Below, in pieces: positions 32,251 to 42,501 of a DNA stretch of 64,000 bases. The position numbers and the translations under genes are program-made. Where the stretch lies: assembly GCF_020889785.1 (NCBI RefSeq), contig NZ_JACMYK010000005.1, positions 1 through 64,000 of the forward strand. The letters are read 5' to 3'. The stretch is from Bradyrhizobium acaciae. Lineage in GTDB: Bacteria; Pseudomonadota; Alphaproteobacteria; Rhizobiales; Xanthobacteraceae. Numbering within the stretch: position 1 is the stretch's first letter; each line of letters starts with the position of its first letter. Under the pieces are notes generated by a model, which ran no database searches, was not told where the DNA came from, and was given only the letters and a program-made list of their open reading frames with translations.

Positions 32251-33687
32251 TTAAAGGAAACCTATGGAAATCCACGGCACGGCAGCCACTATGACCGTGC
32301 CGAGGAGCAAGGCCAGCATGTACGCCAGGATCGGACCCATGCCTTCGTCGGGATGAATCCGACTGATGGCGCACGCCGCATAGTAGCCGACACCGAATGG
32401 CGGTGCGAAAAGTCCAATCCCCATCGCCAAAACGACGACCATGGCATAGTGGACCTCATGCACCCCCACCTGGCGGGCAATGGGGAAAAGCAGCGGACCG
32501 AAGAGCACGATGGCAGGGATGCCTTCGAGCACGCTTCCCAGGACGACGAACGCAAGGATCGTGACGATCAGAAATATCGGCGCACCACCCGGCAAGGAGG
32601 TCATGAAATTCGCAAGTGACGCCGAGAAGCCCGATTGGGTCAAAGCCCAGGCCATCCCCGTCGCCGTACCGATGATGAAGAGGATCGCGCCCGACAGAGC
32701 CGCGGTCTCAACCAAGATCGGATAGAGGCGACGCCAGTCGAACCGACGATAGACAAAAAGCCCGGCCAATACGCAATAGACGATGCCTATCGTCGAGACC
32801 TCGGTGGCTGTTGCGACCCCCTCGACCACTGCAGCGCGGATCACAAATGGAAGGGCAATGGCAGGAATAGCGATCAGAAAGGAACGGCCGATTTCACGCC
32901 TGGTCGCCCGCTGAACGTGCGACAAATCCTCTCCACGGTACCGCCACCACACCACCGCGCACAGTCCGACCGCCAGCACGATCGCCGGCAATAACCCGCC
33001 CGTGAACAGGGCCGCGATCGACACGCCCGTCACCGATCCGATTGTGATCAACACCAATGATGGGGGGATCGTCTCGGTCTGAGCGCCGGTCGCCGCCAGG
33101 AGTGCGACGAGATCACCACGCTTCGCGCCGCGTCTGGTCATTTCGGGGAAGAGCACAGGCGCTATTGCTGCCATATCGGCCGCCTTGGACCCCGAAATAC
33201 CCGAGACCAGATACATCGCACCGACCAGCACATATTGGAGGCCGCCCCGAACGTGGCCGAGCAGGCTGGCGAGGAAACCGACCATGGCGCGGGCCATCCC
33301 GGTCATTTCGATCAACAAGCCGAGGAACACGAACATCGGTACCGCAAGCAGGATGAGATGGCTCATGCCTTCGTCCATGCGACCGATAACGACCACGTCG
33401 GGTGTGCTGGTCGTCAGCGTTATGTAGCCGATGGTCGCCAGGCCGAACGCGAAGGCGATCGGCACCGCTGCGAAAACCATGGCGCCAACGATAAACACGA
33501 AGAAGATCAGCAGGTTCAGATTGCCGAGCGGTTTAAGGATTGGTGCGAGCAGCGCGAGAACTCCGATCAGCGTTCCCACCGCAGCGATTGCAGCCGCGAA
33601 GTGCTTCACATTGGCCGTGGCTGCCAGCCTCAGAGCGGCAACGAGCAGCATCAAGCCGATGCCGACCGGCAGGGCGGCGCGCGCCAA
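32251..33687 (-). CDS. dctM: TRAP transporter large permease (DctM)
   Basis: A membrane protein (478 residues as an open frame) of the TRAP DctM family, with about 12 hydrophobic segments and landmarks SGISGSKAADMAAIAPVLFPEM and APPFGVGYY. It would import an organic acid or similar solute by Na+ or H+ symport with the DctP and DctQ proteins. No good ATG is present at the N-terminus; the frame opens at a TTG whose first 25 residues (LPVGIGLMLLVAALRLA) look like the last helix of DctQ rather than DctM. The native DctM part begins around NLNLLIFFVFIVGAMVF. See the dctQ entry for the frame break. Confidence 0.9.
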   Translation of the reverse strand: MARAALPVGIGLMLLVAALRLAATANVKHFAAAIAAVGTLIGVLALLAPILKPLGNLNLLIFFVFIVGAMVFAAVPIAFAFGLATIGYITLTTSTPDVVVIGRMDEGMSHLILLAVPMFVFLGLLIEMTGMARAMVGFLASLLGHVRGGLQYVLVGAMYLVSGISGSKAADMAAIAPVLFPEMTRRGAKRGDLVALLAATGAQTETIPPSLVLITIGSVTGVSIAALFTGGLLPAIVLAVGLCAVVWWRYRGEDLSHVQRATRREIGRSFLIAIPAIALPFVIRAAVVEGVATATEVSTIGIVYCVLAGLFVYRRFDWRRLYPILVETAALSGAILFIIGTATGMAWALTQSGFSASLANFMTSLPGGAPIFLIVTILAFVVLGSVLEGIPAIVLFGPLLFPIARQVGVHEVHYAMVVVLAMGIGLFAPPFGVGYYAACAISRIHPDEGMGPILAYMLALLLGTVIVAAVPWISIGFL

Positions 33688-34133
33688 GTGTTGACTATGC
33701 CCAGAGCCGGAGTTGTGACGAAGACTTCGTCGGCCGCAAACTCGTAGGCCGGGCGAACCACCAGAAGCAGGAACGCGAACGAGGCAGTCGTCGCAAAGAC
33801 GTCAAGGAACAACCTGGCTTCCGGGCGAATCATGCCAACGATAGCCGTCATCCGCATATGCTCGGCCCGCTGGAAGGCGACGACCGATCCCAGCATCGCC
33901 AGCCACAGAAACAGGATGCCGGCGAGCTCATCCGACCAGACAATCGGGGTATGGAGCACGTAGCGAGAGACGATGCCGACGAAAAGGACTATCACCTCCG
34001 CAACGACCAGCAGTGCGGCAGGAATGGCGACGACGGGCTTCAGTGCCCTGTTCAGGTTCACAACAGCCTTGCGCCATCCGGAGGCAGGCTCAGGAAGTGC
34101 AAGTGTCGCCCCGTGCATGTGCGCATGTTCCAT
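33651..34133 (-). CDS. dctQ: TRAP transporter small permease (DctQ), 3' end out of frame
   Basis: A 160-residue DctQ-type protein with hydrophobic helices (AALLVVAEVIVLFVGIV, ILFLWLAMLGSVVAF, ASFAFLLLVV). The end of the frame (NTWRAPPCRSASA) is not DctQ-like, while the expected last helix is found in the overlapping dctM frame. One missing base near 33683 would explain this. In that case dctQ and dctM were a single fused gene, an arrangement known for TRAP permeases, or overlapping genes. The start follows the dctP stop closely. Confidence 0.75.
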   Translation of the reverse strand: MEHAHMHGATLALPEPASGWRKAVVNLNRALKPVVAIPAALLVVAEVIVLFVGIVSRYVLHTPIVWSDELAGILFLWLAMLGSVVAFQRAEHMRMTAIVGMIRPEARLFLDVFATTASFAFLLLVVRPAYEFAADEVFVTTPALGIVNTWRAPPCRSASA

Positions 34134-34136
34134 GGC

Positions 34137-35162
34137 TCACCCCAACTTGCCCGCGGCTTTCTCAAGTTGAACCCAGGCCTCTGCGCCGAATTTGGATTTC
34201 CAGTCGGTATAGAAGCTCGTCTTTGCCAGCGCCTGCCGGAAGGCGGATCGGTCGACGTCGAGGAATTGCATCCCCTTGGCCGTCAAATCGGTGCGGAGGG
34301 ATGCACTAAGCTTTGCGATGTCGGCTCGTTCATCGTTGGCCGAGCGATCGAGCTCGTGCGTCACGATCTCTTGCACGTCCTGCGGAAGCTTCTGGAACGC
34401 GCGCTTGTTGCCGAGGATCCAGTAATTGTCCCAGACGTGCCCCGTCAGGCTGCAGGTTTTCTGCACCTCATACAGGCGCGCCGTTGCTATGATCGGAAGG
34501 GGATTTTCCTGACCGTCGACGACCTTGGTCTGGAGCGCGGAATAGACCTCGTTGAAGTTGATCGGCGCTGGTCCTGCCCCGAGCGCAAGAAACAGCGACG
34601 TTAGATTGGGTGCGGCAGGTACCCTGAGCTTGAAGCCCTTGAGGTCGTCCGGTGTCTTGATCTCACGGCCCGACGAAGTGATGTGGCGGAAGCCGTTGTC
34701 CCAAGGCTTGGACACCGCCATGATGGGCGTCTTGGCGATCTGCGCACGGATGTAAGCGCCCAGTTCGCCGTCCATGGCCTTCCAGACGGCATCGTAGTTC
34801 GGGAAGAGGAAGCCGAGATTTACGACGCCGGCGGCGGGTACAAGGGTAGCGAGGATCAGAGAGGAGAGGTTGAAAAACTCGACGCTACCGTTGCGAACCT
34901 GCGTCAGAAGATCCGTATCCGAGCCAAGCTGGTTGGCGGGAAAGAGATTGATTTCCAGGCGCCCGCTCGTCGCTTCCTTGATGCGATCGGCGGCCTCCTT
35001 GGCCCGAGCATTCACCGGATGCGCGGGGGCCTGCCCGGTCGCGAGCTTGTAAGTGAACTCTGCGGCGGCGACCGGGCGGCTGAGGACGGTGCACAACGGG
35101 ACGGCCGTGCCGGCAAGGAGCAAATGGCGGCGGGTGATGGCAGTCGATTTTCGTTGGGGCAT
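34137..35162 (-). CDS. dctP: TRAP transporter solute-binding protein (DctP)
   Basis: A 341-residue periplasmic binding protein of the DctP family. The N-terminus (ITRRHLLLAG) is a Tat-type signal. Family features include GRLEINLFPANQLGSD, the ligand-binding Arg region (FKLRVPAAPN) and NEVYSALQTKVVDGQENP. The ligand cannot be told from the sequence. The ATG at 35162 has an AAGGAGGAAG ribosome-binding site just before it. It is 165 bases downstream of the transketolase genes and probably in the same operon. Confidence 0.93.
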   Translation of the reverse strand: MPQRKSTAITRRHLLLAGTAVPLCTVLSRPVAAAEFTYKLATGQAPAHPVNARAKEAADRIKEATSGRLEINLFPANQLGSDTDLLTQVRNGSVEFFNLSSLILATLVPAAGVVNLGFLFPNYDAVWKAMDGELGAYIRAQIAKTPIMAVSKPWDNGFRHITSSGREIKTPDDLKGFKLRVPAAPNLTSLFLALGAGPAPINFNEVYSALQTKVVDGQENPLPIIATARLYEVQKTCSLTGHVWDNYWILGNKRAFQKLPQDVQEIVTHELDRSANDERADIAKLSASLRTDLTAKGMQFLDVDRSAFRQALAKTSFYTDWKSKFGAEAWVQLEKAAGKLG

Positions 35163-35327
35163 TGCTTCCTCCTTGTTGAGTATCGGTCTGTTGATCGGCC
35201 GCAGCACGCTTCTGCAATTCCGGCCGGTTCTCGGGCACCGGCCGTCAGGCAGCGGCCATCGCTCTCCGCGGCGGCGCCGCGTAGGCGATTCTTCTCTTGG
35301 TCGAAGTTGACGATCGAGGTTGCGCGT

Positions 35328-36338
35328 TTAGCGCAGCCACCCCTTGATCTGCCTTGTAACTTCGGCAGTCGAAATGCCGTAGCGATCGTGCAGCGTGGTA
35401 AGCGCACCAGCGGCAAGGAACTCATCGGGCAACGCGATCTGGCGGAAGGCTGGATGGACGCCGGAGCGCATCAACAGCGCTGCAATCGCCTCTCCAAGCC
35501 CGCCGATGATGGTATGGTTCTCGGCGACCACGACGAGACGGCAGGGTTTCGCTGCTTCGCGCAGTATCGCTCCGTGATCGAGCGGCTTGATTGTCGGTAC
35601 ATGCAGCACGGCTACGTCCACGCTATCACCGGCGAGTTCCTTTGCGGCTTCCAGCGCTCGCATGGTCATGATTCCAGAGGAAATGATCAGGACGTCCTGA
35701 CCGTCCCGAATCAAGGATGCCCTGCCGAGGCTGAATTGATAGTTGTACTCGTCCAGGACGAGGGGCACCTGACCACGCAAGAGCCGCATATATACGGGCC
35801 CGTGATGCGCTGCGATGGCCGGAACGATCTGCTCGATCTCATGAGCGTCGCAGGGATCGATCACGGTCATGTTCGGCATTGCGCGGAACAGCGCGAGATC
35901 TTCCGCCGCCTGGTGGCTTGGGCCGTAGCCGGAAGTGAGGCCTGGCAAGGCGCAGACGATCTTTACGTTGCGGTCTTCCTCTGCAATCGTCTGGTGGATG
36001 AAATCGTAGGCGCGCCGCGAGGCGAACACCGCATAAGTCGTAGCAAAGGGCATGAATCCTTCAGCCGCCATGCCCGAAGCCGCACCGTAGAGGAGCTGCT
36101 CTGCCATACCCATTTGATAGTAGCGGTCTGGAAACTGCTTTGCGAAAATGTGCAGGTCCGTGTACTTGCCCAGATCGGCGGTGAGGCCCACCACCTCGGG
36201 GCGGCTCCGGGCCAATTCGACAAGTGCGTGACCGAACGGCGCTGGTTTCGTCTTTTGTCCCTCGGCGGCGATCGACGCGATCATCGCGGACGTGGTGAGC
36301 CGCGGTTTTCCGGGCGTACCTGAGGTAACCGACTTCAT
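35328..36338 (-). CDS. Transketolase-like protein, C-terminal (pyrimidine-binding) subunit
   Basis: A 336-residue protein equal to the second half of transketolase: a Pyr domain with the thiamine-activating Glu (GMAEQLLYGAASGMA) and the C-terminal domain. It pairs with the preceding gene, which gives the other half; the two overlap by 4 bases. Such split transketolases in catabolic operons act on unusual sugars or sugar-like acids. The substrate here is unknown. Confidence 0.92.
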   Translation of the reverse strand: MKSVTSGTPGKPRLTTSAMIASIAAEGQKTKPAPFGHALVELARSRPEVVGLTADLGKYTDLHIFAKQFPDRYYQMGMAEQLLYGAASGMAAEGFMPFATTYAVFASRRAYDFIHQTIAEEDRNVKIVCALPGLTSGYGPSHQAAEDLALFRAMPNMTVIDPCDAHEIEQIVPAIAAHHGPVYMRLLRGQVPLVLDEYNYQFSLGRASLIRDGQDVLIISSGIMTMRALEAAKELAGDSVDVAVLHVPTIKPLDHGAILREAAKPCRLVVVAENHTIIGGLGEAIAALLMRSGVHPAFRQIALPDEFLAAGALTTLHDRYGISTAEVTRQIKGWLR

Positions 36339-37180
36339 GACCTGTCTCCCGCATCAAGTTCTGCCAGCGCCAATTTCCATTCGTGCGCTTCGACCCGAAT
36401 GAAGTGATTCTTTTCTCGCTGTTCGAGGAACGGAACTCCCTTGCCCATGAGAGTGTCGGCGATGATGATCCTCGGTTGCGGCTCGGGATGCGAAATCGTT
36501 GCGTCGAATGCTGCCACGACGGCGTCCAGGTCATTGCCGTCGACTCGACGTACGAACCAGCCGAAGGCCTCGAGCTTGTCGACCAACGGCTCGAACCCCA
36601 TCATCTGTTTCGAAGGGCCGTCGGCCTGCTGGTTGTTGACGTCAATTATCGCGATCAAATTGTCGAGCTTGTGGTGTGCAGCCGACATCATTGCTTCCCA
36701 CTTTGAACCCTCGTCGAGCTCTCCGTCCGAGAACAGCGTGAAGACGCGGCTCTTGGAGCCCTTGCGCTTCAACCCGAGGCCCATGCCGACCGCGATGCTC
36801 AGTCCGAGCCCCAGAGACCCGCCGGACATTTCCATACCGGGCGTGTAGGACGTCATGCCTGACATCGGCAGGCGGCTTTCGTCGAAGCCATACGTCTCGA
36901 GTTCGACTTCGGGGATAATGCCGGCCTCGATCAGTGCGGCATAAAGGGCGATCGCGTAGTGACCGTTAGAGAGGAGGAAACGATCGCGATCTTCCCAGGT
37001 GGGCTCCTCGGGCCGGTAACGCATCGCGTGAAAATATGCGACCGCCAACACGTCGGAAATATCGAGCGCCTGCGCGATATAGCCTTGGCCTTGAACTTCG
37101 CCCATGCGCAGGGCGTTGCGGCGAATGTTGCGCGCACGCTGCGAAAGGCTAGGCGCGTTAACAAGTGAACTCGTGAACAT
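36335..37180 (-). CDS. Transketolase-like protein, N-terminal (thiamine-diphosphate) subunit
   Basis: A 281-residue protein equal to the first half of transketolase. The diphosphate-binding motif is GDGELDEGSKWEA...NNQQADG (in the form SDGELDEG then IDVNNQQ), and SNGHYAIALYAAL is the substrate-side His block. The ATG at 37180 with GGAG just upstream fits; another ATG four codons earlier is possible. A long upstream extension of the frame is antisense to the SDR gene and not real. Confidence 0.92.
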   Translation of the reverse strand: MFTSSLVNAPSLSQRARNIRRNALRMGEVQGQGYIAQALDISDVLAVAYFHAMRYRPEEPTWEDRDRFLLSNGHYAIALYAALIEAGIIPEVELETYGFDESRLPMSGMTSYTPGMEMSGGSLGLGLSIAVGMGLGLKRKGSKSRVFTLFSDGELDEGSKWEAMMSAAHHKLDNLIAIIDVNNQQADGPSKQMMGFEPLVDKLEAFGWFVRRVDGNDLDAVVAAFDATISHPEPQPRIIIADTLMGKGVPFLEQREKNHFIRVEAHEWKLALAELDAGDRS

Positions 37181-37200
37181 CTCTCTCTCCATCGCTGCTC

Positions 37201-37950
37201 TTAGTGGATGAGCATCCCGCCGTTGACGTCGATTACGGAGCCGGTGACGTATGCCGAGAGATCCGATGCAAGAAAAGTGTAGATGCCGGCAACGTCCTTG
37301 GCCTCCCCAAGCCGTCCGAGCGGAATGCCTTCCAGGATCTTCGCCTTCATTTCGTCGTCGAGCTTGCCGGAGGTGATGTCGGTGCCTATCAATCCTGGCG
37401 TGACGCAGTTGACGCGGATACCATCGGCGCCAAATTCCCGAGCCATCGCCTTGGCAAGCCCAAGGACCCCCGCCTTCGCCGCCGAGTAGTGCGGACCACC
37501 GAAAATGCCGCCGCCGCGCTGGGCCGATACCGACGACATGCATGCAATCGATCCCGATTTTTGCTTCCGCATATGCGGGATCACTGCCTGAGACAGGAAC
37601 AGAATGCCCTTCAGGTTGACGTCCTGGATACGGTCCCAGTCGGCCGGCGTGATGTCGAGGAATTTGACCGGCTGTGTGATGCCGGCATTGTTGATCAGGA
37701 TATCGATTTGGCCGAAAGCGTCAGCGACAGCTTCGACTGCCCTCTGACACGAAGCCTGGTCGGCGACGTCGCAAGCAATTCCGATATGAGCGTCTCCGAG
37801 GCCTTGCGCGGCGGCTTGCGCAGCGGTCCCATCGATGTCGAGGATGGCGACCCGCGCGCCCTCTTCGGCAAATCGCCTGGCGGTTGCAAGGCCAATCCCG
37901 CGAGGCGAGGCCGCCCCTGTGATGATCGCCGTTTTGCCGCGAAGCAGCAT
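37201..37950 (-). CDS. SDR-family dehydrogenase
   Basis: A 249-residue classical short-chain dehydrogenase. It has an NAD(P)-binding motif TGAASPRGIGLATARRF, NNAGIT, the catalytic Ser (CMSSVSAQR) and YSAAK. An acidic DIDG after the second strand suggests NAD rather than NADP. It is the first gene of the module SDR - split transketolase - TRAP transporter and probably oxidises the imported polyol or hydroxy acid before transketolase cleavage. This role is an inference from context. Confidence 0.93.
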   Translation of the reverse strand: MLLRGKTAIITGAASPRGIGLATARRFAEEGARVAILDIDGTAAQAAAQGLGDAHIGIACDVADQASCQRAVEAVADAFGQIDILINNAGITQPVKFLDITPADWDRIQDVNLKGILFLSQAVIPHMRKQKSGSIACMSSVSAQRGGGIFGGPHYSAAKAGVLGLAKAMAREFGADGIRVNCVTPGLIGTDITSGKLDDEMKAKILEGIPLGRLGEAKDVAGIYTFLASDLSAYVTGSVIDVNGGMLIH

Positions 37951-38079
37951 TCGAATCCTCCCTGTCCCTGTCGTTTTGGACGCCGCGATAGGCAGCCGGT
38001 CCTCTTGCCCATTGCTAGAGCCGAGGGGGCGGCCGGGACAAACGCGCAGTTGTCTTGGATGTGTGAATCTGGTTCACTT

Positions 38080-38970
38080 ATGGGTATGCTGCTGTCGAGC
38101 ATCCCGATCTCCGCCATCCGGGCCTTCGAAGCGGCTGCGCGCACTGGCTCCTTCAGCGACGCGGCCGACGAGTTGCATTTGACACCGAGCGCCGTCAGCC
38201 ACGCGATTCGCAAGCTGGAAAGCACCATGAGCACCGTTCTGTTCGAACGGAGTGCTCGTTCCGTCCGTCTAACGCCCGCTGGCGAGAACCTGATGCGCCA
38301 CGCGGGTGCGGCCTTCGACAATTTGCGGCGCGGGATCGAGGAAGTCGCAGGTCGCGGGCCGCAACTCCTTAGAGTGCATTGTGCGCCAAGTTTCGCGGCG
38401 CAATGGCTGGCTCCGCGGCTGACCAAATTTCTCGCGGCCGAACCGAAGCTGGAGGTTCGGCTCGCCGCCAATACAGAGTACGCCCGCTTCACGAACGACG
38501 ATTTCGATCTGGACATCGTCTACGGTTCACCTCGCGGTGAGGGCCTCGAAGTGATCCCGCTTGGTGAGGAAACTGTCACCCCTCTGTGTGCTCCTCAGAT
38601 CGCGAAGAGAATCCGCCAGCCAAAGGATTTGTTGAGCCAAGTTCTCATTCGCTCCGACGTGAAGCAGGTTCAATGGTATCAATGGTTCGCCGCGAACGGG
38701 CTCGAACCTCCAGCAATTCATGGAATGCGATTCGACCGCAGCTTCCTCGCAATAGCCATGGCTTGCGGCGGGGTTGGCGTGACGTTGGAATCAACTCGCT
38801 TGGCTGAAAGTGAGATAGCATCGGGGCGCCTGATAGCGCCACTGGCTGGCCGCTCCACCGACATCCGCTACGTTGGTCATCATCTAGTGTTTCCGCGCGC
38901 TGGCCGTCAGCGCCGCGCTTTGCAGACCTTCGTGGAATGGATCAGGTCTGAGATTGCGCCGAGTTTATAG
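38080..38970 (+). CDS. LysR-family regulator of the transketolase/TRAP module
   Basis: A 296-residue LysR-type activator, GcvA-like. The winged helix is at residues 5-65 (IRAFEAAARTGSFSDAADEL, then LTPSAVSHAIRKLE) and the effector domain follows. It is divergent from the SDR gene, with 130 bases between, the usual layout for control of a catabolic operon. The ATG at 38080 (MGMLLSS) is one of three close in-frame choices (38059, 38080, 38086). Upstream extension of the frame is antisense to the SDR gene. Confidence 0.92.
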   Translation: MGMLLSSIPISAIRAFEAAARTGSFSDAADELHLTPSAVSHAIRKLESTMSTVLFERSARSVRLTPAGENLMRHAGAAFDNLRRGIEEVAGRGPQLLRVHCAPSFAAQWLAPRLTKFLAAEPKLEVRLAANTEYARFTNDDFDLDIVYGSPRGEGLEVIPLGEETVTPLCAPQIAKRIRQPKDLLSQVLIRSDVKQVQWYQWFAANGLEPPAIHGMRFDRSFLAIAMACGGVGVTLESTRLAESEIASGRLIAPLAGRSTDIRYVGHHLVFPRAGRQRRALQTFVEWIRSEIAPSL

Positions 38971-39160
38971 TGGAGCGTGAGCCGGAGCTGACGTCTGCTC
39001 CTGGCCGCTCGCGTTATTTCGTCGCGCTGCGCAATTTGGTCGCTATCGGGCCATAGCGGATTCTGGCAAGCCGTCCGCCCGGCAGATTTATGAGTTCACA
39101 TTTAGAACGAAAACACGCGCTGATAACTGGCGGGCGGCCATTTCGAGCATAGCGCGCCCT

Positions 39161-39176
39161 TGTTCCGTTTCGAACA
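39161..39176 (+). promoter_or_regulatory. NifA upstream activator site, distal, nifD
   Basis: TGT-TCCGTTTCGA-ACA, exact TGT-N10-ACA match, 118 bases before the -24/-12 promoter. Confidence 0.8.
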
Positions 39177-39209
39177 GGTCAAACCGAGAAGTCTGCGAGC
39201 AAGGCGCGA

Positions 39210-39225
39210 TGTCGCGTTCGCAACA
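39210..39225 (+). promoter_or_regulatory. NifA upstream activator site, proximal, nifD
   Basis: TGT-CGCGTTCGCA-ACA, exact match, 69 bases before the promoter and 49 bases from the distal site. Confidence 0.8.
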
Positions 39226-39294
39226 ACGGCGTTGCACCCGCGCGAGACGCGCTAACTGCCGCTAATCGTTGCGGGTTTTGTGTTCACGAGGCGC

Positions 39295-39310
39295 TGGCAT
39301 GCTGGTTGCA
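39295..39310 (+). promoter_or_regulatory. Sigma-54 promoter of nifDKENX
   Basis: TGGCATG-N4-TTGCA is a near-perfect -24/-12 element. Transcription should start near 39321, about 42 bases before the nifD ATG. Confidence 0.92.
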
Positions 39311-39362
39311 GAAGTCCTGGTCAGAAGCCGCTCTTGCAACAGAGAAACCTTGAGGACATCAG

Positions 39363-40865
39363 ATGAGTCTCGCCACGACCCAGAGTATCGCAGATATCAG
39401 GGCTCGCAACAAACAGCTGATCGAGGAGGTGCTGAAAGTCTATCCGGAGAAAACCGCGAAAAGACGTGCCAAGCACCTCAACGTTCACCAGGCCGGAAAG
39501 TCCGACTGCGGGGTGAAGTCCAACATCAAATCCATACCCGGCGTGATGACGATCCGAGGCTGCGCCTATGCGGGATCCAAGGGCGTGGTTTGGGGACCGA
39601 TCAAGGACATGGTCCATATCAGCCACGGTCCTGTTGGCTGTGGTCAGTATTCGTGGGGATCGCGGCGCAACTACTACGTTGGCACGACGGGGATCGATAG
39701 CTTCGTGACCCTGCAATTCACCTCCGACTTCCAGGAAAAGGACATCGTATTCGGTGGTGACAAGAAACTGGTCAAAGTTCTTGACGAAATCCAGGAGCTG
39801 TTTCCCCTCAACAACGGCATTACCATCCAATCGGAATGCCCGATCGGGCTGATCGGTGACGATATCGAGGCTGTCTCAAGAGCGAAATCCAAGGAGTATG
39901 GAGGTAAGACCATCGTGCCGGTCCGCTGCGAGGGTTTTCGTGGCGTGTCGCAGTCACTAGGTCACCACATTGCCAACGACGCGGTGCGTGACTGGATCTT
40001 CGACAAGTTCGCGCCCGACGGCGCACCAAAGTTCGAGCCGACGCCTTACGATGTTGCGATTATCGGCGACTACAATATCGGCGGCGATGCTTGGTCATCG
40101 CGAATTCTGCTGGAGGAAATGGGTCTGCGGGTGATTGCGCAGTGGTCCGGGGACGGTTCACTCGCTGAGCTCGAGGCAACTCCGAAAGCCAAGCTTAACC
40201 TTCTGCATTGCTACCGTTCCATGAACTATATCTCCCGCCACATGGAAGAGAAATTCGGTATCCCGTGGTGCGAATACAACTTCTTTGGACCGTCAAAGAT
40301 CGCAGAATCGCTGCGAAAGATTGCCGCATATTTCGACGACAAGATCAAGGAAGGGGCTGAGCGGGTGATTGAGAAGTACCAGCCGCTGGTGAATGCGGTG
40401 GTTGCGAAGTATCGCCCGCGCCTTCAGGGCCGAACGGTCATGCTGTATGTCGGCGGGCTTCGTCCGCGTCATGTGATTGGCGCTTACGAAGACCTCGGGA
40501 TGGAAGTCGTGGGTACCGGATACGAGTTTGGCCACAACGACGATTATCAGCGCACCGCTCAGAACTACGTAAAGGACAGCACGCTGATCTACGACGACGT
40601 CAATGGTTACGAGTTCGAGCGCTTCGTCGAAAAGATCAAGCCTGACCTCATCGGTTCGGGCATCAAGGAAAAATACGTGTTCCAGAAGATGGGTGTGCCG
40701 TTCCGGCAGATGCATTCCTGGGACTATTCGGGTCCATATCACGGCTATGACGGCTTTGCGATCTTCGCGCGCGACATGGACATGGCCGTCAACTCGCCCG
40801 TTTGGAAAAAGACGAAGGCGCCCTGGAAGGAAACGCCGAGGGCCAAGCTCTTGGCTGCAGAATAG
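39363..40865 (+). CDS. nifD: Nitrogenase MoFe protein alpha chain
   Basis: A 500-residue alpha subunit of dinitrogenase. P-cluster ligands C67 (RGCAYAG), C93 (GPVGCGQYS) and C159 (SECPIGL) are present. The FeMo-cofactor Cys is in [15 protein letters not shown] and the His in [14 protein letters not shown]. It starts the nif operon directly, with no nifH in front, as in Bradyrhizobium. A gap of 64 bases separates it from nifK. Confidence 0.98.
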   Translation: MSLATTQSIADIRARNKQLIEEVLKVYPEKTAKRRAKHLNVHQAGKSDCGVKSNIKSIPGVMTIRGCAYAGSKGVVWGPIKDMVHISHGPVGCGQYSWGSRRNYYVGTTGIDSFVTLQFTSDFQEKDIVFGGDKKLVKVLDEIQELFPLNNGITIQSECPIGLIGDDIEAVSRAKSKEYGGKTIVPVRCEGFRGVSQSLGHHIANDAVRDWIFDKFAPDGAPKFEPTPYDVAIIGDYNIGGDAWSSRILLEEMGLRVIAQWSGDGSLAELEATPKAKLNLLHCYRSMNYISRHMEEKFGIPWCEYNFFGPSKIAESLRKIAAYFDDKIKEGAERVIEKYQPLVNAVVAKYRPRLQGRTVMLYVGGLRPRHVIGAYEDLGMEVVGTGYEFGHNDDYQRTAQNYVKDSTLIYDDVNGYEFERFVEKIKPDLIGSGIKEKYVFQKMGVPFRQMHSWDYSGPYHGYDGFAIFARDMDMAVNSPVWKKTKAPWKETPRAKLLAAE

Positions 40866-40929
40866 GGCAGCAAGTCACGCTCTCAGCGGAGAGTAGGCGA
40901 TCAATTTCGATAGCAAAAGGATCTTAATA

Positions 40930-42486
40930 ATGGCGCAAAGTGCCGAGCACGTGCTCGACCATCTCGAACTGTTTCGCGGTCCAGAATACCAGCAGATGCT
41001 GGACAAGAAGAAGATGTTCGAGGATCCCCGCGAGCCCGCAGAAGTCGAGCGTATCAAGGAATGGACGAAAACGCCGGAGTACCGCGAGAAGAATTTTGCG
41101 CGGGAGGCGTTAACGGTAAACCCGGCCAAGGCATGCCAGCCGCTTGGCGCCGTATTCGCCTCCGTCGGCTTTGAAGGCACGCTGCCCTTCGTCCACGGCT
41201 CGCAAGGCTGCGTGGCCTATTATCGCAGCCATCTGTCGCGACACTTCAAGGAGCCGAGCTCCTGCGTCTCTTCGTCCATGACGGAGGACGCCGCTGTATT
41301 TGGGGGCCTGAACAACATGATCGACGGGCTCGCCAACAGCTACAACATGTACAAACCTAAGATGATTGCGGTCTCCACGACCTGCATGGCTGAGGTGATC
41401 GGCGATGACCTGAACGCCTTCATCAAGACGTCCAAGGAGAAGGGCTCGGTTCCGGCGGAGTTCGACGTGCCATTCGCTCACACGCCGGCCTTTGTCGGCA
41501 GCCACGTCACCGGCTACGACAACGCGCTCAAGGGCATCTTGGAGCATTTTTGGGACGGCAAAGCTGGAACAGCGCCGAAGCTGGATCGCAGGCCGAACCA
41601 GGCCATCAACATCATCGGAGGGTTCGATGGCTATACCGTCGGAAACCTTCGCGAGATCAAGCGCATTCTGGAGTTGATGGGAATCCAGCACACCATACTC
41701 GCCGACAACTCCGAAGTCTTCGACACCCCGACAGATGGCGAGTTCCGGATGTATGACGGTGGCACCACGCTGGAAGACGCAGCCAACGCCATTCACGCCA
41801 AGGCGACAATCTCCATGCAGGAGTGGTGTACGGAGAAGACGCTGCCATTCGTGGCCGAGCATGGACAGGATGTCGTATCCTTCAACTACCCGATTGGCAT
41901 ATCCGCAACGGATGACTTGCTGGTGGCGTTATCACGGATCGCAGGCAAAGACATTCCGGAACAACTCGCACGAGAGCGTGGCCGCTTGGTCGATGCCATC
42001 GCTGATTCGAGTGCGCATATCCATGGCAAGAAGTTCGCGATCTATGGCGATCCGGATCTTTGCTATGGGGTAGCTGCCTTTCTGCTCGAACTAGGCGCCG
42101 AGCCAACCCATGTTCTTTCCACCAACGGCAACAAGGCATGGCAGACAAAAATGGCCGCGCTGCTTGCAAGCTCGCCGTTTGGTCAGGGCTGCCAAGTCTA
42201 CCCTGGCCGGGATCTCTGGCACATGCGTTCGCTCCTGTTTACCGAGCCGGTCGATTTTCTGATTGGCAACACGTACGGCAAGTACCTTGAGCGCGACACT
42301 GGAACGCCACTGATCCGAATTGGCTTTCCAGTCTTTGATCGGCATCACCATCACCGCTCGCCCATTTGGGGTTATCAGGGCGGCCTGAATGTACTGGTCA
42401 AGATCCTTGACAAGATCTTCGACGAAATCGACAAGAAAACCAACCTTCTCGGCAAAACCGACTACAGCTTCGACATCATTCGTTGA
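40930..42486 (+). CDS. nifK: Nitrogenase MoFe protein beta chain
   Basis: A 518-residue beta subunit. P-cluster ligands are C69 (AKACQPLGA), C94 ([11 protein letters not shown]) and C152 ([12 protein letters not shown]). Length and ends are normal. It is followed by an 88-base spacer with a strong hairpin (42502-42529) before nifE. Confidence 0.98.
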   Translation: MAQSAEHVLDHLELFRGPEYQQMLDKKKMFEDPREPAEVERIKEWTKTPEYREKNFAREALTVNPAKACQPLGAVFASVGFEGTLPFVHGSQGCVAYYRSHLSRHFKEPSSCVSSSMTEDAAVFGGLNNMIDGLANSYNMYKPKMIAVSTTCMAEVIGDDLNAFIKTSKEKGSVPAEFDVPFAHTPAFVGSHVTGYDNALKGILEHFWDGKAGTAPKLDRRPNQAINIIGGFDGYTVGNLREIKRILELMGIQHTILADNSEVFDTPTDGEFRMYDGGTTLEDAANAIHAKATISMQEWCTEKTLPFVAEHGQDVVSFNYPIGISATDDLLVALSRIAGKDIPEQLARERGRLVDAIADSSAHIHGKKFAIYGDPDLCYGVAAFLLELGAEPTHVLSTNGNKAWQTKMAALLASSPFGQGCQVYPGRDLWHMRSLLFTEPVDFLIGNTYGKYLERDTGTPLIRIGFPVFDRHHHHRSPIWGYQGGLNVLVKILDKIFDEIDKKTNLLGKTDYSFDIIR

Positions 42487-42501
42487 TGACGAATGGTGCA
42501 C

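Larger units (their letters stand above)
38971..39294. other. nifD upstream region
   Basis: No gene. It carries two NifA sites (39161 and 39210) before the nifD promoter. Confidence 0.8.

Noticed and set aside
37204..38079. Long N-terminal extension of the LysR frame
   Set aside because: It is antisense to the SDR gene; the helix-turn-helix begins directly after ATG 38080.
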